Assembly: GCF_900108275.1 (NCBI RefSeq)
Contig: NZ_FNVD01000011.1
Span: 1-64,000, forward strand
Length of the DNA stretch: 64,000 nucleotides
Source of the DNA: Jhaorihella thermophila
GTDB lineage: Bacteria > Pseudomonadota > Alphaproteobacteria > Rhodobacterales > Rhodobacteraceae
Direction of reading: 5' to 3'
The position numbers and the translations under genes were made by a program. Numbering within the stretch: the stretch's first letter is position 1; the number at the start of each line of letters is the position of its first letter. This document shows, one piece after another, positions 18,079 to 25,619 of the stretch. The notes under the pieces were generated by a model. It saw only the letters and a program-made list of their open reading frames with translations, was not told where the DNA came from and searched no databases.

Positions 18079-18512
18079 TGGATGCGATGACGCCGCAGGA
18101 ACGCGCCAGACGCTCGGCTCAGGCCATGTGGGCCGAGGACAACGCCTCGAAATGGGCGGGGATGGAGATCACCCATATCGACGAAGGCACCGCGACGCTC
18201 GAGCTGACGGTCGAGCCGCATCACTGCAATGGGCACGGTATCTGCCACGGCGGCGTGACCTTCATGCTGGCCGACAGCGCCTTTGCCTTTGCCTGCAACA
18301 GCCGCAACCAGTCCACGGTCGCCCAGCACAACGTGATCAGCTTCATCGCGCCGGGGCGGCAGGGCGATCGGCTGCGGGCGGTCGCGCGCGAGGTCAGCCT
18401 GACCGGTCGCAGCGGCATCTATGACGTGACGGTAACCAATCAGGACGGCACCGTGATCGCCGAATTCCGCGGCATGTCGCGGGCGATCAAGGGCCAATTG
18501 TTCAAGGAATGA
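18075..18512 (+). CDS. paaI: Hydroxyphenylacetyl-CoA thioesterase PaaI
   Basis: 145 residues, a hotdog-fold acyl-CoA thioesterase. The signature is HHCNGHGICHGGVTFMLADS, with Asp67 as the likely catalytic residue. PaaI frees CoA from stalled or hydroxylated phenylacetyl-CoA intermediates and so protects the pathway. The ATG overlaps the paaG stop (ATGA), and the stop lies 17 bases before the chosen paaK start. Confidence 0.93.
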   Translation: MMDAMTPQERARRSAQAMWAEDNASKWAGMEITHIDEGTATLELTVEPHHCNGHGICHGGVTFMLADSAFAFACNSRNQSTVAQHNVISFIAPGRQGDRLRAVAREVSLTGRSGIYDVTVTNQDGTVIAEFRGMSRAIKGQLFKE

Positions 18513-18529
18513 AAGGTGCGGAGGACGCC

Positions 18530-19840
18530 ATGAAAGACCTGACCCCTCGCAAGGAAGACCTGGACCCGATCGAGATCGCCTCGATCGACGAAATTCGCGC
18601 GTTGCAGCTGGAGCGCCTGAGGTGGTCGGTGCGGCACGCCTATGACAACGTGCCGATGTATCGCCAGCGCTTCGACGAGGCAGGCGTGCATCCCGACGAT
18701 CTGCAGCAGCTGTCGGACCTGGCCAAGTTTCCCTTTACCTACAAGAACGACCTGCGCGACAATTATCCCTTTGGTCTGTTCGCCGTGCCGCGCGAGCAGA
18801 TCATCCGCATCCACGCCTCCTCCGGTACCACCGGCAAGCCGACCGTCGTGGGCTATACCCGCAATGACATCGACAACTGGGCGAATCTCGTGGCCCGGTC
18901 GATGCGCGCCAGCGGCACCCGCCCCGGCGACATCGTGCACATCGCGTATGGCTATGGCCTGTTCACCGGGGGTCTGGGCGCGCATTACGGGGCCGAACGG
19001 CTGGGCTGCACAGTGGTACCGGTGTCGGGCGGGATGACCGAACGGCAGGTCCGGCTCATCAACGACTTCAAACCGACCACCATCATGGTCACGCCGTCCT
19101 ACATGCTCAACATCCTCGAACAGTTCCACAAGATGGGGCTGGACCCGCGCGAAAGCTCGCTTCAGGTCGGAATTTTCGGGGCCGAACCCTGGACCGATGC
19201 GATGCGGAAAGAGATGGAAGAAGCATTCGACATGCACGCCGTGGACATCTACGGCCTCAGCGAGATCATGGGGCCGGGTGTCGCCAACGAATGCGTCGAA
19301 ACCAAGGACGGGCCGGTCATCTGGGAGGATCACTTCTACCCCGAGATCATCGATCCCGAAACCGGCGAGGTTCTGCCCGATGGCGAACTGGGCGAGCTGG
19401 TCTTTACCACGCTGACCAAGGAAGGGCTGCCGATGATCCGCTATCGCACCCGCGACCTGACGCGGCTGTTGCCGGGCACGGCGCGCTCGATGCGGCGGAT
19501 GGAGAAGATCACCGGGCGGTCCGACGACATGATCATCCTGCGCGGCGTCAACGTCTTCCCCAGCCAGATCGAGGAACAGCTGATGGCGACCGGCGGGCTG
19601 GCGCCGCATTACCAGATCGAGCTTTACAAGTCCGGTCGCATGGACGCGATGCGGGTCTATGTCGAGGCCAACCCGGATGCCGCTGACGAACTGAGCAAGA
19701 CCGCCGCGGCGCGGATGCTGACCAAGCGGATCAAGGACAATGTCGGCGTCTCGACCGAGATCATCGTCGGCGATCCGGGGTCCGTCGCGCGGTCTGAAGG
19801 CAAGGCCAAGCGTGTTGTCGACAACCGGGACAAGGGGTAG
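18530..19840 (+). CDS. paaK: Phenylacetate-CoA ligase PaaK
   Basis: 436 residues from ATG 18530, which follows GGAGG; an in-frame ATG at 18509 overlaps paaI but has no comparable ribosome-binding site. It activates phenylacetate with ATP and CoA, the entry reaction. The adenylate-forming motifs are IHASSGTTGKPTVVGYT (P-loop-like, about 95-110), DIYGLSEIMGPGVANEC and IRYRTRDLTRLLPG, with RSDDMIILRGVNVFPSQIE near the C-terminus. Confidence 0.96.
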   Translation: MKDLTPRKEDLDPIEIASIDEIRALQLERLRWSVRHAYDNVPMYRQRFDEAGVHPDDLQQLSDLAKFPFTYKNDLRDNYPFGLFAVPREQIIRIHASSGTTGKPTVVGYTRNDIDNWANLVARSMRASGTRPGDIVHIAYGYGLFTGGLGAHYGAERLGCTVVPVSGGMTERQVRLINDFKPTTIMVTPSYMLNILEQFHKMGLDPRESSLQVGIFGAEPWTDAMRKEMEEAFDMHAVDIYGLSEIMGPGVANECVETKDGPVIWEDHFYPEIIDPETGEVLPDGELGELVFTTLTKEGLPMIRYRTRDLTRLLPGTARSMRRMEKITGRSDDMIILRGVNVFPSQIEEQLMATGGLAPHYQIELYKSGRMDAMRVYVEANPDAADELSKTAAARMLTKRIKDNVGVSTEIIVGDPGSVARSEGKAKRVVDNRDKG

Positions 19841-19844
19841 GCCC

Positions 19845-20441
19845 TTGGCCAGGACGATTGCAAAGGACCACGACCAGAAGCGCGCGCAGATCCTGAAATC
19901 TGCCGCGCGGGTCTTTGCGCGCGAGGGGTTTGACCGCGCCTCCATGACCCAGCTCGCGCGCGAATGCGGGATCTCCAAGGCGAACATCTATCACTACTAC
20001 GACAGCAAGGATGCGATCCTGTTCGACATCCTCGACACCTACCTGTCGGGGCTGCGCGATCTGATCCTGTCCACCGACACCGAAGGGCTGGATCCCGAGG
20101 CGCGGTTCCGTCGCGTGGCGCGCGACATCCTGAATGCCTACAAGGGATCCGACGACGAACACCAGGTGCAGATAAACGCGCTTTCGGCGCTGCCCGAAGA
20201 GCAGCAGGAACAGCTGCGCGCTTATCAACGGGACATGGTGCGGTTCATGTCCGAGACGATCAAGGCCGCCGCACCGCAGGCGATCGGCGCGGACCGGGCC
20301 AAGCTGCGCGCGATCACCATGTCGGTTTTCGGAATGCTGAACTGGTATTTCATGTGGAGCGCCGATGCCGACACCGCAGCGCGCGAGGCATATGCCGAAC
20401 TGGTCTGCGACCTGACGCTGAACGGCGTGCGGGGGATGTGA
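19845..20441 (+). CDS. paaR: TetR-family regulator, probable PaaR
   Basis: 198 residues. The start is taken as TTG 19845, seven bases after AAGGGG and four bases after the paaK stop; no ATG fits, and the longer frame runs inside paaK. The N-terminal helix-turn-helix is typical TetR: RVFAREGFDRASMTQLAREC then GISKANIYHYYDSKDAILFD. The remaining helical domain should bind the effector, plausibly phenylacetyl-CoA. As last gene of paaGIK it is likely autoregulated through the operator at 17236. The name is inferred from context. Confidence 0.85.
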   Translation: MARTIAKDHDQKRAQILKSAARVFAREGFDRASMTQLARECGISKANIYHYYDSKDAILFDILDTYLSGLRDLILSTDTEGLDPEARFRRVARDILNAYKGSDDEHQVQINALSALPEEQQEQLRAYQRDMVRFMSETIKAAAPQAIGADRAKLRAITMSVFGMLNWYFMWSADADTAAREAYAELVCDLTLNGVRGM

Positions 20442-20444
20442 CCG

Positions 20445-21104
20445 CTACAGCCCCGCGATGCGCGGCTTGATGCTGCGCCGGATTTCCTCGCCGACGCTGT
20501 GGCGGGTGCGCTCGAGGTCATGTTCGAGCTGCAGCCGGATCCAGAAATCGGGCGCCGTGCTGAAATAGCGCGCCAGCCGCAGCGACAGTTCCGCCCCCAC
20601 CGGTGACTTGCCCGCCAGAACGTCCGTGATCCGGCCTTCGAACACTCTGATCGCATGGGCCAGCTCCTGCGGCGTGATCTTCAGCGGCTTCAGATATTCC
20701 TCCAACAGCACCTTGCCCGGCGGCGGGCACAGGAAGACCGGTTCGGCCGGCTCTTCCACGATCGGCTCCAGTTGCATCTCGGTTGGGTATCCGGCTGCTT
20801 TCCACGCCTCGATCCCGCCGGTCATGTGAATCACGTCCTCGTGCCCTTCCTTCAGCAGCATCTTCCCGGCGGCCTCGGACCGTTTGCCCACGGCGCAATG
20901 CAGCACCACCTTCTTGCCGGGCAGGGTGGGGAACATGTCCGGCTCGAAGCTCGACAGCGGCAGCAGAACCGCCCCCGCGATGTGTTCTTTTTCGTATTCC
21001 GAGGTTTCGCGCACATCGACCAGAAGGATCTCGTTGCGCTCCAGCCAGTCGTTGACCTGATGAACATCGGCGGCCTGCACCGCGGATTTCGGGGCATCGG
21101 ACAT
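20445..21104 (-). CDS. Rhodanese domain fused to HigA-type antitoxin-like HTH domain
   Basis: 219 residues from ATG 21104 (AGAGGAA upstream). Residues about 10-110 are a single rhodanese domain: LLVDVRETSEYEKEHIAGAV and the active-site loop HCAVGKRSEAAG with Cys70, followed by HMTGGIEAWKAAGYP. After a Pro-rich linker, about residues 130-205 look like a HigA/XRE-type domain (GKVLLEEYLKPLKITPQELA, ITDVLAGKSPVGAELSLRLA, STAPDFWIRLQLEHDLERT). No higB toxin gene is adjacent. It converges on paaR with a three-base gap. The function is unknown; a sulfur- or redox-sensing DNA-binding protein is one possibility. Confidence 0.85.
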   Translation of the reverse strand: MSDAPKSAVQAADVHQVNDWLERNEILLVDVRETSEYEKEHIAGAVLLPLSSFEPDMFPTLPGKKVVLHCAVGKRSEAAGKMLLKEGHEDVIHMTGGIEAWKAAGYPTEMQLEPIVEEPAEPVFLCPPPGKVLLEEYLKPLKITPQELAHAIRVFEGRITDVLAGKSPVGAELSLRLARYFSTAPDFWIRLQLEHDLERTRHSVGEEIRRSIKPRIAGL

Positions 21105-21270
21105 GGGGCCATTCCTCTTGCGGCGCAAAGAGCGTGTTGCCGGCATTGTCCCCCATCGGCTGACCGCTGGCAATGGGTAGGACCCGCGACCTGCGACAGA
21201 AATCATCTCGATAAACCGAGTCGGAGCGAGTATTCTGTTCGCTCAGAAACGTCGAGCAAGGAGAGAACGC

Positions 21271-21603
21271 ATGATGCGCGGAATTCTGGCCGCTGCGGTG
21301 CTGGCTGTCGCGGGCGCGGCCACACACAGGGCCGAGGCAGGAACGGCACTTGGTTTCGGCTTTACATATGTTTTCGACGGCGACCTGACTGCCGGTGTGC
21401 GGGTGTTTTCCGATGACAAGCCTGATCGCGTCGCGTTGTCCGCCGGAATGGACTACAAGTTCGCCACCAGAGCGCTTCGCCCGAATGTCGGAGCGGCCTA
21501 TCTCAAGAAGAACTATTACCTCGATCTGGGTGTGGGCTACGATTTCGGCACGTCGCTGATGGACTTTGGCGTCGGTGCCGGCGCGACCGCGAACATGCGG
21601 TAG
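21271..21603 (+). CDS. Small exported protein, beta-rich, function unknown
   Basis: 110 residues, or 109 if the second ATG is used. A signal peptide is clear (GILAAAVLAVAGAATHRAEA). The mature part alternates hydrophobic and polar residues with many Gly and aromatic positions (ALGFGFTYVFDGDLTAGVRV, YYLDLGVGYDFGTSLMDFGV), which suggests a small outer-membrane beta-barrel or a fragment of one. I do not recognise a family. The ATG has AAGGAGAG upstream. It lies alone between convergent and divergent neighbours and ends before a strong terminator. Confidence 0.7.
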   Translation: MMRGILAAAVLAVAGAATHRAEAGTALGFGFTYVFDGDLTAGVRVFSDDKPDRVALSAGMDYKFATRALRPNVGAAYLKKNYYLDLGVGYDFGTSLMDFGVGAGATANMR

Positions 21604-21661
21604 GCTTGGAGCCGAGGGTGCGCGCGGTCGCGGCTTTGCGCAGACCTCGATCCGCGAAAAC

Positions 21662-21684
21662 GGCCGCCCCGGACAGGGGCGGCC
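21662..21684. terminator. Terminator between exported-protein gene and the paa operon end
   Basis: GGCCGCCCC (21662-21670) pairs with GGGGCGGCC (21676-21684) around GGACA, a perfect 9-bp GC stem. CTTGTCGTG follows rightward. It lies between two genes that end towards each other (stops at 21603 and 21700), so it probably serves both. Confidence 0.75.
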
Positions 21685-21699
21685 CTTGTCGTGTCGGTT

Positions 21700-22458
21700 T
21701 CAGCCGGCCTTCAGGTCCAGCCGCTCCAGCACCGCGCCGGCCTCGGCCGTCCAGCGGTTGCGCAGCTCCGCGTTCGAGCTGTGGCGCAGGCCCCAGCCCT
21801 TGAGCGTGTCGAACTTCTTGGACTCGGCCGAGCCGAAGCTTGCCGCCACGCGCGGCCACCAGTAATCGACCGACGCCTGGATCGCCGTCTTGTCGCCGTC
21901 CTCAAGCAGTTTCGCCAGCCCTTCTTCGGCCAGTTCGGCGTGATGCGCCTCGATCGGGGCGATGGCGCGGAAGGCATCGGCCAGCGGCTGATAGGAAACC
22001 ATGGAGAATTCGGCCATCTGCACCACCACGGCCCGGCCCATCAGCAGGTTCATCACCACCGCGTCGGCCCAGCCCTGAAGCGGGTAATTGAACACCGCCA
22101 GCCGCATGTCGTGTTCGGTCCGGGTGGCGCCGATATCGGCATCCCGCTCCAGCCGCGCGGTCCAGGGGTGGTGGGTGGCGTAACGCGCGGTGTCGGCGCC
22201 GAACTCGCCCATGATCCGCAGCACGCGGTCGGCATTGTCGGTCTTTTCCAGCACGATCCTGGCGGCGGCGATGCGCTCCTTGATGCCGGGGCCTTCGTTG
22301 ATGATGTCGGCAAAGCCCGCCGCGCCGGCCAGTTCGCTGTCCACGAAGGTGGCCATCAGCTTCAGCAGTTCCGCGCGATAGCGCGGCGGCACGTTGGTCG
22401 GGTTGGTCAGGACGCCGCCCTGCGCCAGATAGCTTTCGATGCTCATGTCTTCGGCCAT
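21700..22458 (-). CDS. Additional PaaA/PaaC-family protein at the end of the paa operon
   Basis: 252 residues from ATG 22458 (GGGAGGGA upstream). It belongs by appearance to the phenylacetic-acid catabolic family of ferritin-like helical proteins that includes PaaA and PaaC, sharing long amphipathic helices, EFGADTARYATHHPWTARLE and IAPIEAHHAELAEEGLAKLL. It is neither paaA nor paaC, which are both present upstream. Whether it keeps a di-iron site cannot be settled by eye. It follows paaE by 11 bases, so it belongs to the operon, possibly as a structural or accessory subunit of the epoxidase. Confidence 0.75.
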   Translation of the reverse strand: MAEDMSIESYLAQGGVLTNPTNVPPRYRAELLKLMATFVDSELAGAAGFADIINEGPGIKERIAAARIVLEKTDNADRVLRIMGEFGADTARYATHHPWTARLERDADIGATRTEHDMRLAVFNYPLQGWADAVVMNLLMGRAVVVQMAEFSMVSYQPLADAFRAIAPIEAHHAELAEEGLAKLLEDGDKTAIQASVDYWWPRVAASFGSAESKKFDTLKGWGLRHSSNAELRNRWTAEAGAVLERLDLKAG

Positions 22459-22469
22459 GTGTCCCTCCC

Positions 22470-23546
22470 TCACTGGTCGTAATCGACCACGACCTTGTCC
22501 GTCAGCGGGAAGGACTGGCAGCTCAGCACATAGCCCTTCTCGACCTCGTAATCTTCCAGCGCGTGGTTGGCGACCATCTCGACCTCGCCCTCCAGCACCT
22601 TGCAGCGGCAGGTGGAGCAGACCCCGGCCTTGCAGGCATAGGGCGCGTCGATATTGTTTTCCAGCGCCGCATCGAGGATCGAGACGTCCTTGCCCATGGT
22701 GATGGTCTGCGTCGCGCCGTCCAGCGAGATTGCCACCGTGGCCTGGTTGGCGCTGCTGGCGGAGCCCTTGGACGCGACCTTGCGCTTCAACCGGCCCGGC
22801 TGGGCGCTGGCGAACAGTTCGAATTTGATCTGGCCGTCATCCAACCCGTGATCGCGCAAGGCTTTCGCGATGCCCAGCATCATCTGTTCGGGGCCGCAGA
22901 TGAAAGCCATGTCCACATGTTCGATGTCGATCCAGCCCGACTTGAACAGCTGGGCGCATTTTTCCTCGGTCACCATGCCGGTGAACAGATCGATCTCCTG
23001 CGCGTCCTGTTCGAGCACGTGGATGACGTTGAACCGGCCCATGTAGAGGTTCTTGAGATCCTCCAGTTCCTCGCGGAACATGATCGAGTTCACGCCCTTG
23101 TTGGCATAGACCAGCGTGAAGTTCGACTTCGGCTCGGTTTTCAGTGCGGTCTTGATGATCGACAGGATCGGCGTGATGCCCGAGCCGCCGGCAAAGCCCA
23201 GATACTGGTTCTCGTTCTCGGGGTTCAGGTCGGTGTGAAAGCTGCCCATCGGCGGCATCGCCTGCAGCGTGTCGCCGACCTTGAGCTCTTCGTTCGCCCA
23301 AGTTGAAAAGGCGCCGCCATCGACTTTCTTGATGCCGACCTGAAGGATGCCTTCGTCGGTGCCGGCGCAGATCGAATAGGACCGGCGCAGTTCTTCGCCG
23401 TCGAAATCGCGGCGGAAGGTCAGGTATTGCCCGGCGAGAAACTTGAATTCCTCGGCGGCCCCGTTCACGGGTTCAAGCGTGACGACGACCGCATCGCGGG
23501 TCGTCTTGTGGATGTCTGTGACCCTCAGGTCGTGGAAACGCGCCAT
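22470..23546 (-). CDS. paaE: Phenylacetyl-CoA epoxidase reductase subunit PaaE
   Basis: 358 residues, the NADPH-dependent reductase that feeds electrons to the di-iron PaaABC complex. An FAD-binding barrel carries RRSYSI (54-59), the nucleotide-binding domain GGSGITP (about 120-126) and CGPE (217-220). The C-terminal plant-type [2Fe-2S] ferredoxin domain has Cys305, Cys310, Cys313 and Cys343 (CKAGVCSTCRC ... LSCQS). All cofactor residues are intact. In most paa operons paaE directly follows paaD; here an NTF2-like gene lies between them. Confidence 0.96.
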   Translation of the reverse strand: MARFHDLRVTDIHKTTRDAVVVTLEPVNGAAEEFKFLAGQYLTFRRDFDGEELRRSYSICAGTDEGILQVGIKKVDGGAFSTWANEELKVGDTLQAMPPMGSFHTDLNPENENQYLGFAGGSGITPILSIIKTALKTEPKSNFTLVYANKGVNSIMFREELEDLKNLYMGRFNVIHVLEQDAQEIDLFTGMVTEEKCAQLFKSGWIDIEHVDMAFICGPEQMMLGIAKALRDHGLDDGQIKFELFASAQPGRLKRKVASKGSASSANQATVAISLDGATQTITMGKDVSILDAALENNIDAPYACKAGVCSTCRCKVLEGEVEMVANHALEDYEVEKGYVLSCQSFPLTDKVVVDYDQ

Positions 23547-23612
23547 CGGTGCCTCCCAAAGCTGCGTTCTGTTACGGTCTGCGGCCGGCCCGGCGGGCCC
23601 GGTCGCGGTGAG

Positions 23613-23981
23613 TCAGTCGCGGTGATAGAGTTTCGCGGTGATGGTCCAGTTGCCGTTCGGCATCAGGACCAGGTGAAAGCGGTTGACGAAGGACATGCCG
23701 CCCCAGAGCCCGTCCTCGAGCACTGTCGCCTCGGCGGTGCGGCCTGTGACCTCGACCGAGGACACGCAGGCGCGATAGTCCGGCCCGCAGGCGGTTTCCG
23801 ACGCGCGTTTGACAAAGCCATCCGGCCCGCCGACCAGCAGTTCGTCCCCGAACCAGCCGGCGACCACGGCCGAAGGGTGGAACAGGCTGGCCAGCAGCTC
23901 TCCGTCGCTGTCGCGGGTGCCGCGGATGTAGTCCTCGAGCACGTCGCGCACCGCGTTCGCGTCATCCACTCTTCCACTCAT
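23613..23981 (-). CDS. NTF2/SnoaL-like small protein inserted between paaD and paaE
   Basis: 122 residues from ATG 23981, with GGAGG upstream; the longer frame reaches into paaD and is rejected. The sequence (AVRDVLEDYIRGTRDSDGEL, SLFHPSAVVAGWFGDELLVG, FVNRFHLVLMPNGNWTITAK) fits the NTF2-like cone fold seen in SnoaL and putative lumazine-binding proteins. No catalytic function can be read from it. The 13-base gap to paaD implies co-transcription. A role in CoA-ester side-product handling is speculation. Confidence 0.75.
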   Translation of the reverse strand: MSGRVDDANAVRDVLEDYIRGTRDSDGELLASLFHPSAVVAGWFGDELLVGGPDGFVKRASETACGPDYRACVSSVEVTGRTAEATVLEDGLWGGMSFVNRFHLVLMPNGNWTITAKLYHRD

Positions 23982-23994
23982 CTCGCGTCCTCCC

Positions 23995-24459
23995 TCAGAT
24001 GCACTTGAAGTATTCGAACGGTTCCAGGCAGTCCCGGCAGCGCCACTGCGCCTTGCAGGGGGTCGATCCGAACTGGCTGAGCTTTTCCAGGTCGGCGCCC
24101 CCGCAATGCGGGCAGCGGTCCGGCCCGCCTGCGGGCTGGGGTGGGGCGATGCCGTATTTCTCCAGCGCCGCACGGCCCTTTTCGGACAGCCAGTCGGTGG
24201 TCCAAGGGGGCGACAGCTGCTGGCGAAGCTCCAGCTTTTCGATCCCCCGGTCGCGCAGGGCGGTTTCGATGTCCATGTTGATCACCGACGTCGCCGGGCA
24301 GCCGGAATAGGTGGGCGTGACCTGCACGACCAGCGTGTCGCCCTCCCACGCGACATCACGGATGACGCCCAGATCCATCAGCGAGATCACCGGGATCTCG
24401 GGATCGGGAACCGCATCCAACCATTCCCTGATCTGATCGACGCTTGGTTTCTCCGTCAT
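23995..24459 (-). CDS. paaD: PaaD, iron-sulfur/maturation-type subunit of the epoxidase locus
   Basis: 154 residues. The N-terminal MIP18/DUF59-like domain has VPDPEIPVISLMDLGVIRDV and TPTYSGCPATSVINMDI. The C-terminus carries a zinc-ribbon-like set of cysteines, CPHCGGADLEKLSQFGSTPC, then CRDCLEPFEYFKC. PaaD is required for assembly of an active epoxidase, probably through iron-sulfur or di-iron centre maturation. It is separated from paaC by a 90-base gap with a hairpin. Confidence 0.94.
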   Translation of the reverse strand: MTEKPSVDQIREWLDAVPDPEIPVISLMDLGVIRDVAWEGDTLVVQVTPTYSGCPATSVINMDIETALRDRGIEKLELRQQLSPPWTTDWLSEKGRAALEKYGIAPPQPAGGPDRCPHCGGADLEKLSQFGSTPCKAQWRCRDCLEPFEYFKCI

Positions 24460-24525
24460 GGCCTCAGCCCATGTCTGACCCGGGAACCGGAGCCGAACGG
24501 CGCCCCGGTCCCGACCGTTGCACTG

Positions 24526-24546
24526 TGCCCCGCGCCGGGCGGGGCA
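24526..24546 (-). other. Intercistronic hairpin between paaC and paaD
   Basis: TGCCCCGC (24526-24533) pairs with GCGGGGCA (24539-24546) around GCCGG. It lies just after the paaC stop in the largest gap of this operon. No T-tract is present, so a 3'-end stabiliser or partial terminator is more likely than full termination. Confidence 0.5.
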
Positions 24547-24549
24547 GCG

Positions 24550-25317
24550 TCACCACTCGCAGCCCGGATAGGCCCTTTGCAGCCACTGCATCTCGCACAG
24601 CAGATGGCCCAGATGCTCGGTGTGCATGCGCCCGTCGCGGCCGCCCTTGTGGACGTAGTTGCCCGCCGGGATGGCCAGGGTCGCCTCGTCCAGCACGCGG
24701 CCCACCAGCGCGTCGTATTCGTCGCGCAGGTTGGCCGGATCCGGCGCGATGCCGGCCGCCGCCATCGCCAGGTCGATTTCGTCGCTGGCGAACATCTCGC
24801 CCACATAGGGCCACAGATAGTCCAGCGCTGCCTGCATCCGGTTGTGGCTTTCCTCGGTGCCGTCGCCGAGGCCCACCACCGTGCCCGAGGAGCGCTCGAC
24901 GTGATAGGCGGCCTCTTTCGACGCCTTGGCTGCGATCGCGGCGATGCGCTCGTCGGTGCTCTTCTGCAGATGCCCCAGCATGATCGACGACCACGCGTCA
25001 TAGAGGAACTGGCGCATCATGGTGCGGCCGAAATCCCCGTTGGGCAGCTCGACCAGCAGCACATTGCGGAAATCCCAGGCGTCGCGCAGAAAGGCCAGAT
25101 CGTCGGCGGATTTGCCTTCGCCCTGCACCTCGCCGGCATAGCCCAGCCACATCTGGGTCTGGCCGATCAGGTCCAGCGCCGTGTTGGCCAGCGCGATGTC
25201 CTCTTCCAGCACCGGGGAATGGCCGCACCATTCGCTGACCCGGTGGCCCAGGATCAGCGTGTTGTCGCCCATCCGCAGCAGGAACTGATAGAGCTTGTCC
25301 TTGTCCACCTCGGCCAT
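24550..25317 (-). CDS. paaC: Phenylacetyl-CoA epoxidase structural subunit PaaC
   Basis: 255 residues from ATG 25317, whose first base overlaps the paaB stop (TGATG); a GTG one codon earlier is also in frame. PaaC is the non-catalytic ferritin-like partner of PaaA. Characteristic stretches are LRMGDNTLILGHRVSEWCGH at the N-terminus, ANTALDLIGQTQMWLGYAGE, and KEAAYHVERSSGTVVGLGDG in the centre. Length and position are standard. Confidence 0.95.
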   Translation of the reverse strand: MAEVDKDKLYQFLLRMGDNTLILGHRVSEWCGHSPVLEEDIALANTALDLIGQTQMWLGYAGEVQGEGKSADDLAFLRDAWDFRNVLLVELPNGDFGRTMMRQFLYDAWSSIMLGHLQKSTDERIAAIAAKASKEAAYHVERSSGTVVGLGDGTEESHNRMQAALDYLWPYVGEMFASDEIDLAMAAAGIAPDPANLRDEYDALVGRVLDEATLAIPAGNYVHKGGRDGRMHTEHLGHLLCEMQWLQRAYPGCEW

Positions 25318-25601
25318 CACATGTGCCCCACTTCTTCCGGAATGTCGAAAAACGTCGGGTGGCGGTAGATCTTGCTCTCCGACGGTTCGAACAGCGGGCC
25401 CTTTTCGCTGGGCGAAGAGGCGGCGATGTGTTTCGCCTCGACCACCCAGATCGAAACGCCCTCGTTGCGGCGGGTATAGACGTCGCGCGCGTTCAGGATC
25501 GCGGTTTCCGCATCAGGCGCGTGCAGGCTGCCCACATGGCGGTGCGCCAGCCCGTGCTGGCCGCGGATGAAGACTTCCCAAAGGGGCCATTCGTTTTTCA
25601 T
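25317..25601 (-). CDS. paaB: Phenylacetyl-CoA epoxidase subunit PaaB
   Basis: 94 residues. It starts EWPLWEVFIRGQHGLAHRHV, with the conserved PaaB pattern HVGSLHAPDAETAILNARDV and YTRRNEGVSIWVVEA. PaaB bridges PaaAC heterodimers and is needed for activity. It lies 18 bases after paaA and overlaps paaC by one base. Confidence 0.96.
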   Translation of the reverse strand: MKNEWPLWEVFIRGQHGLAHRHVGSLHAPDAETAILNARDVYTRRNEGVSIWVVEAKHIAASSPSEKGPLFEPSESKIYRHPTFFDIPEEVGHM

Positions 25602-25619
25602 GTCTCTTCCTCCAAGAGA

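Noticed and set aside
20445-21104. Complete HigBA toxin-antitoxin system
   Set aside because: No HigB-sized gene lies beside the HigA-like domain; the neighbours are paaR and an exported beta-rich protein.
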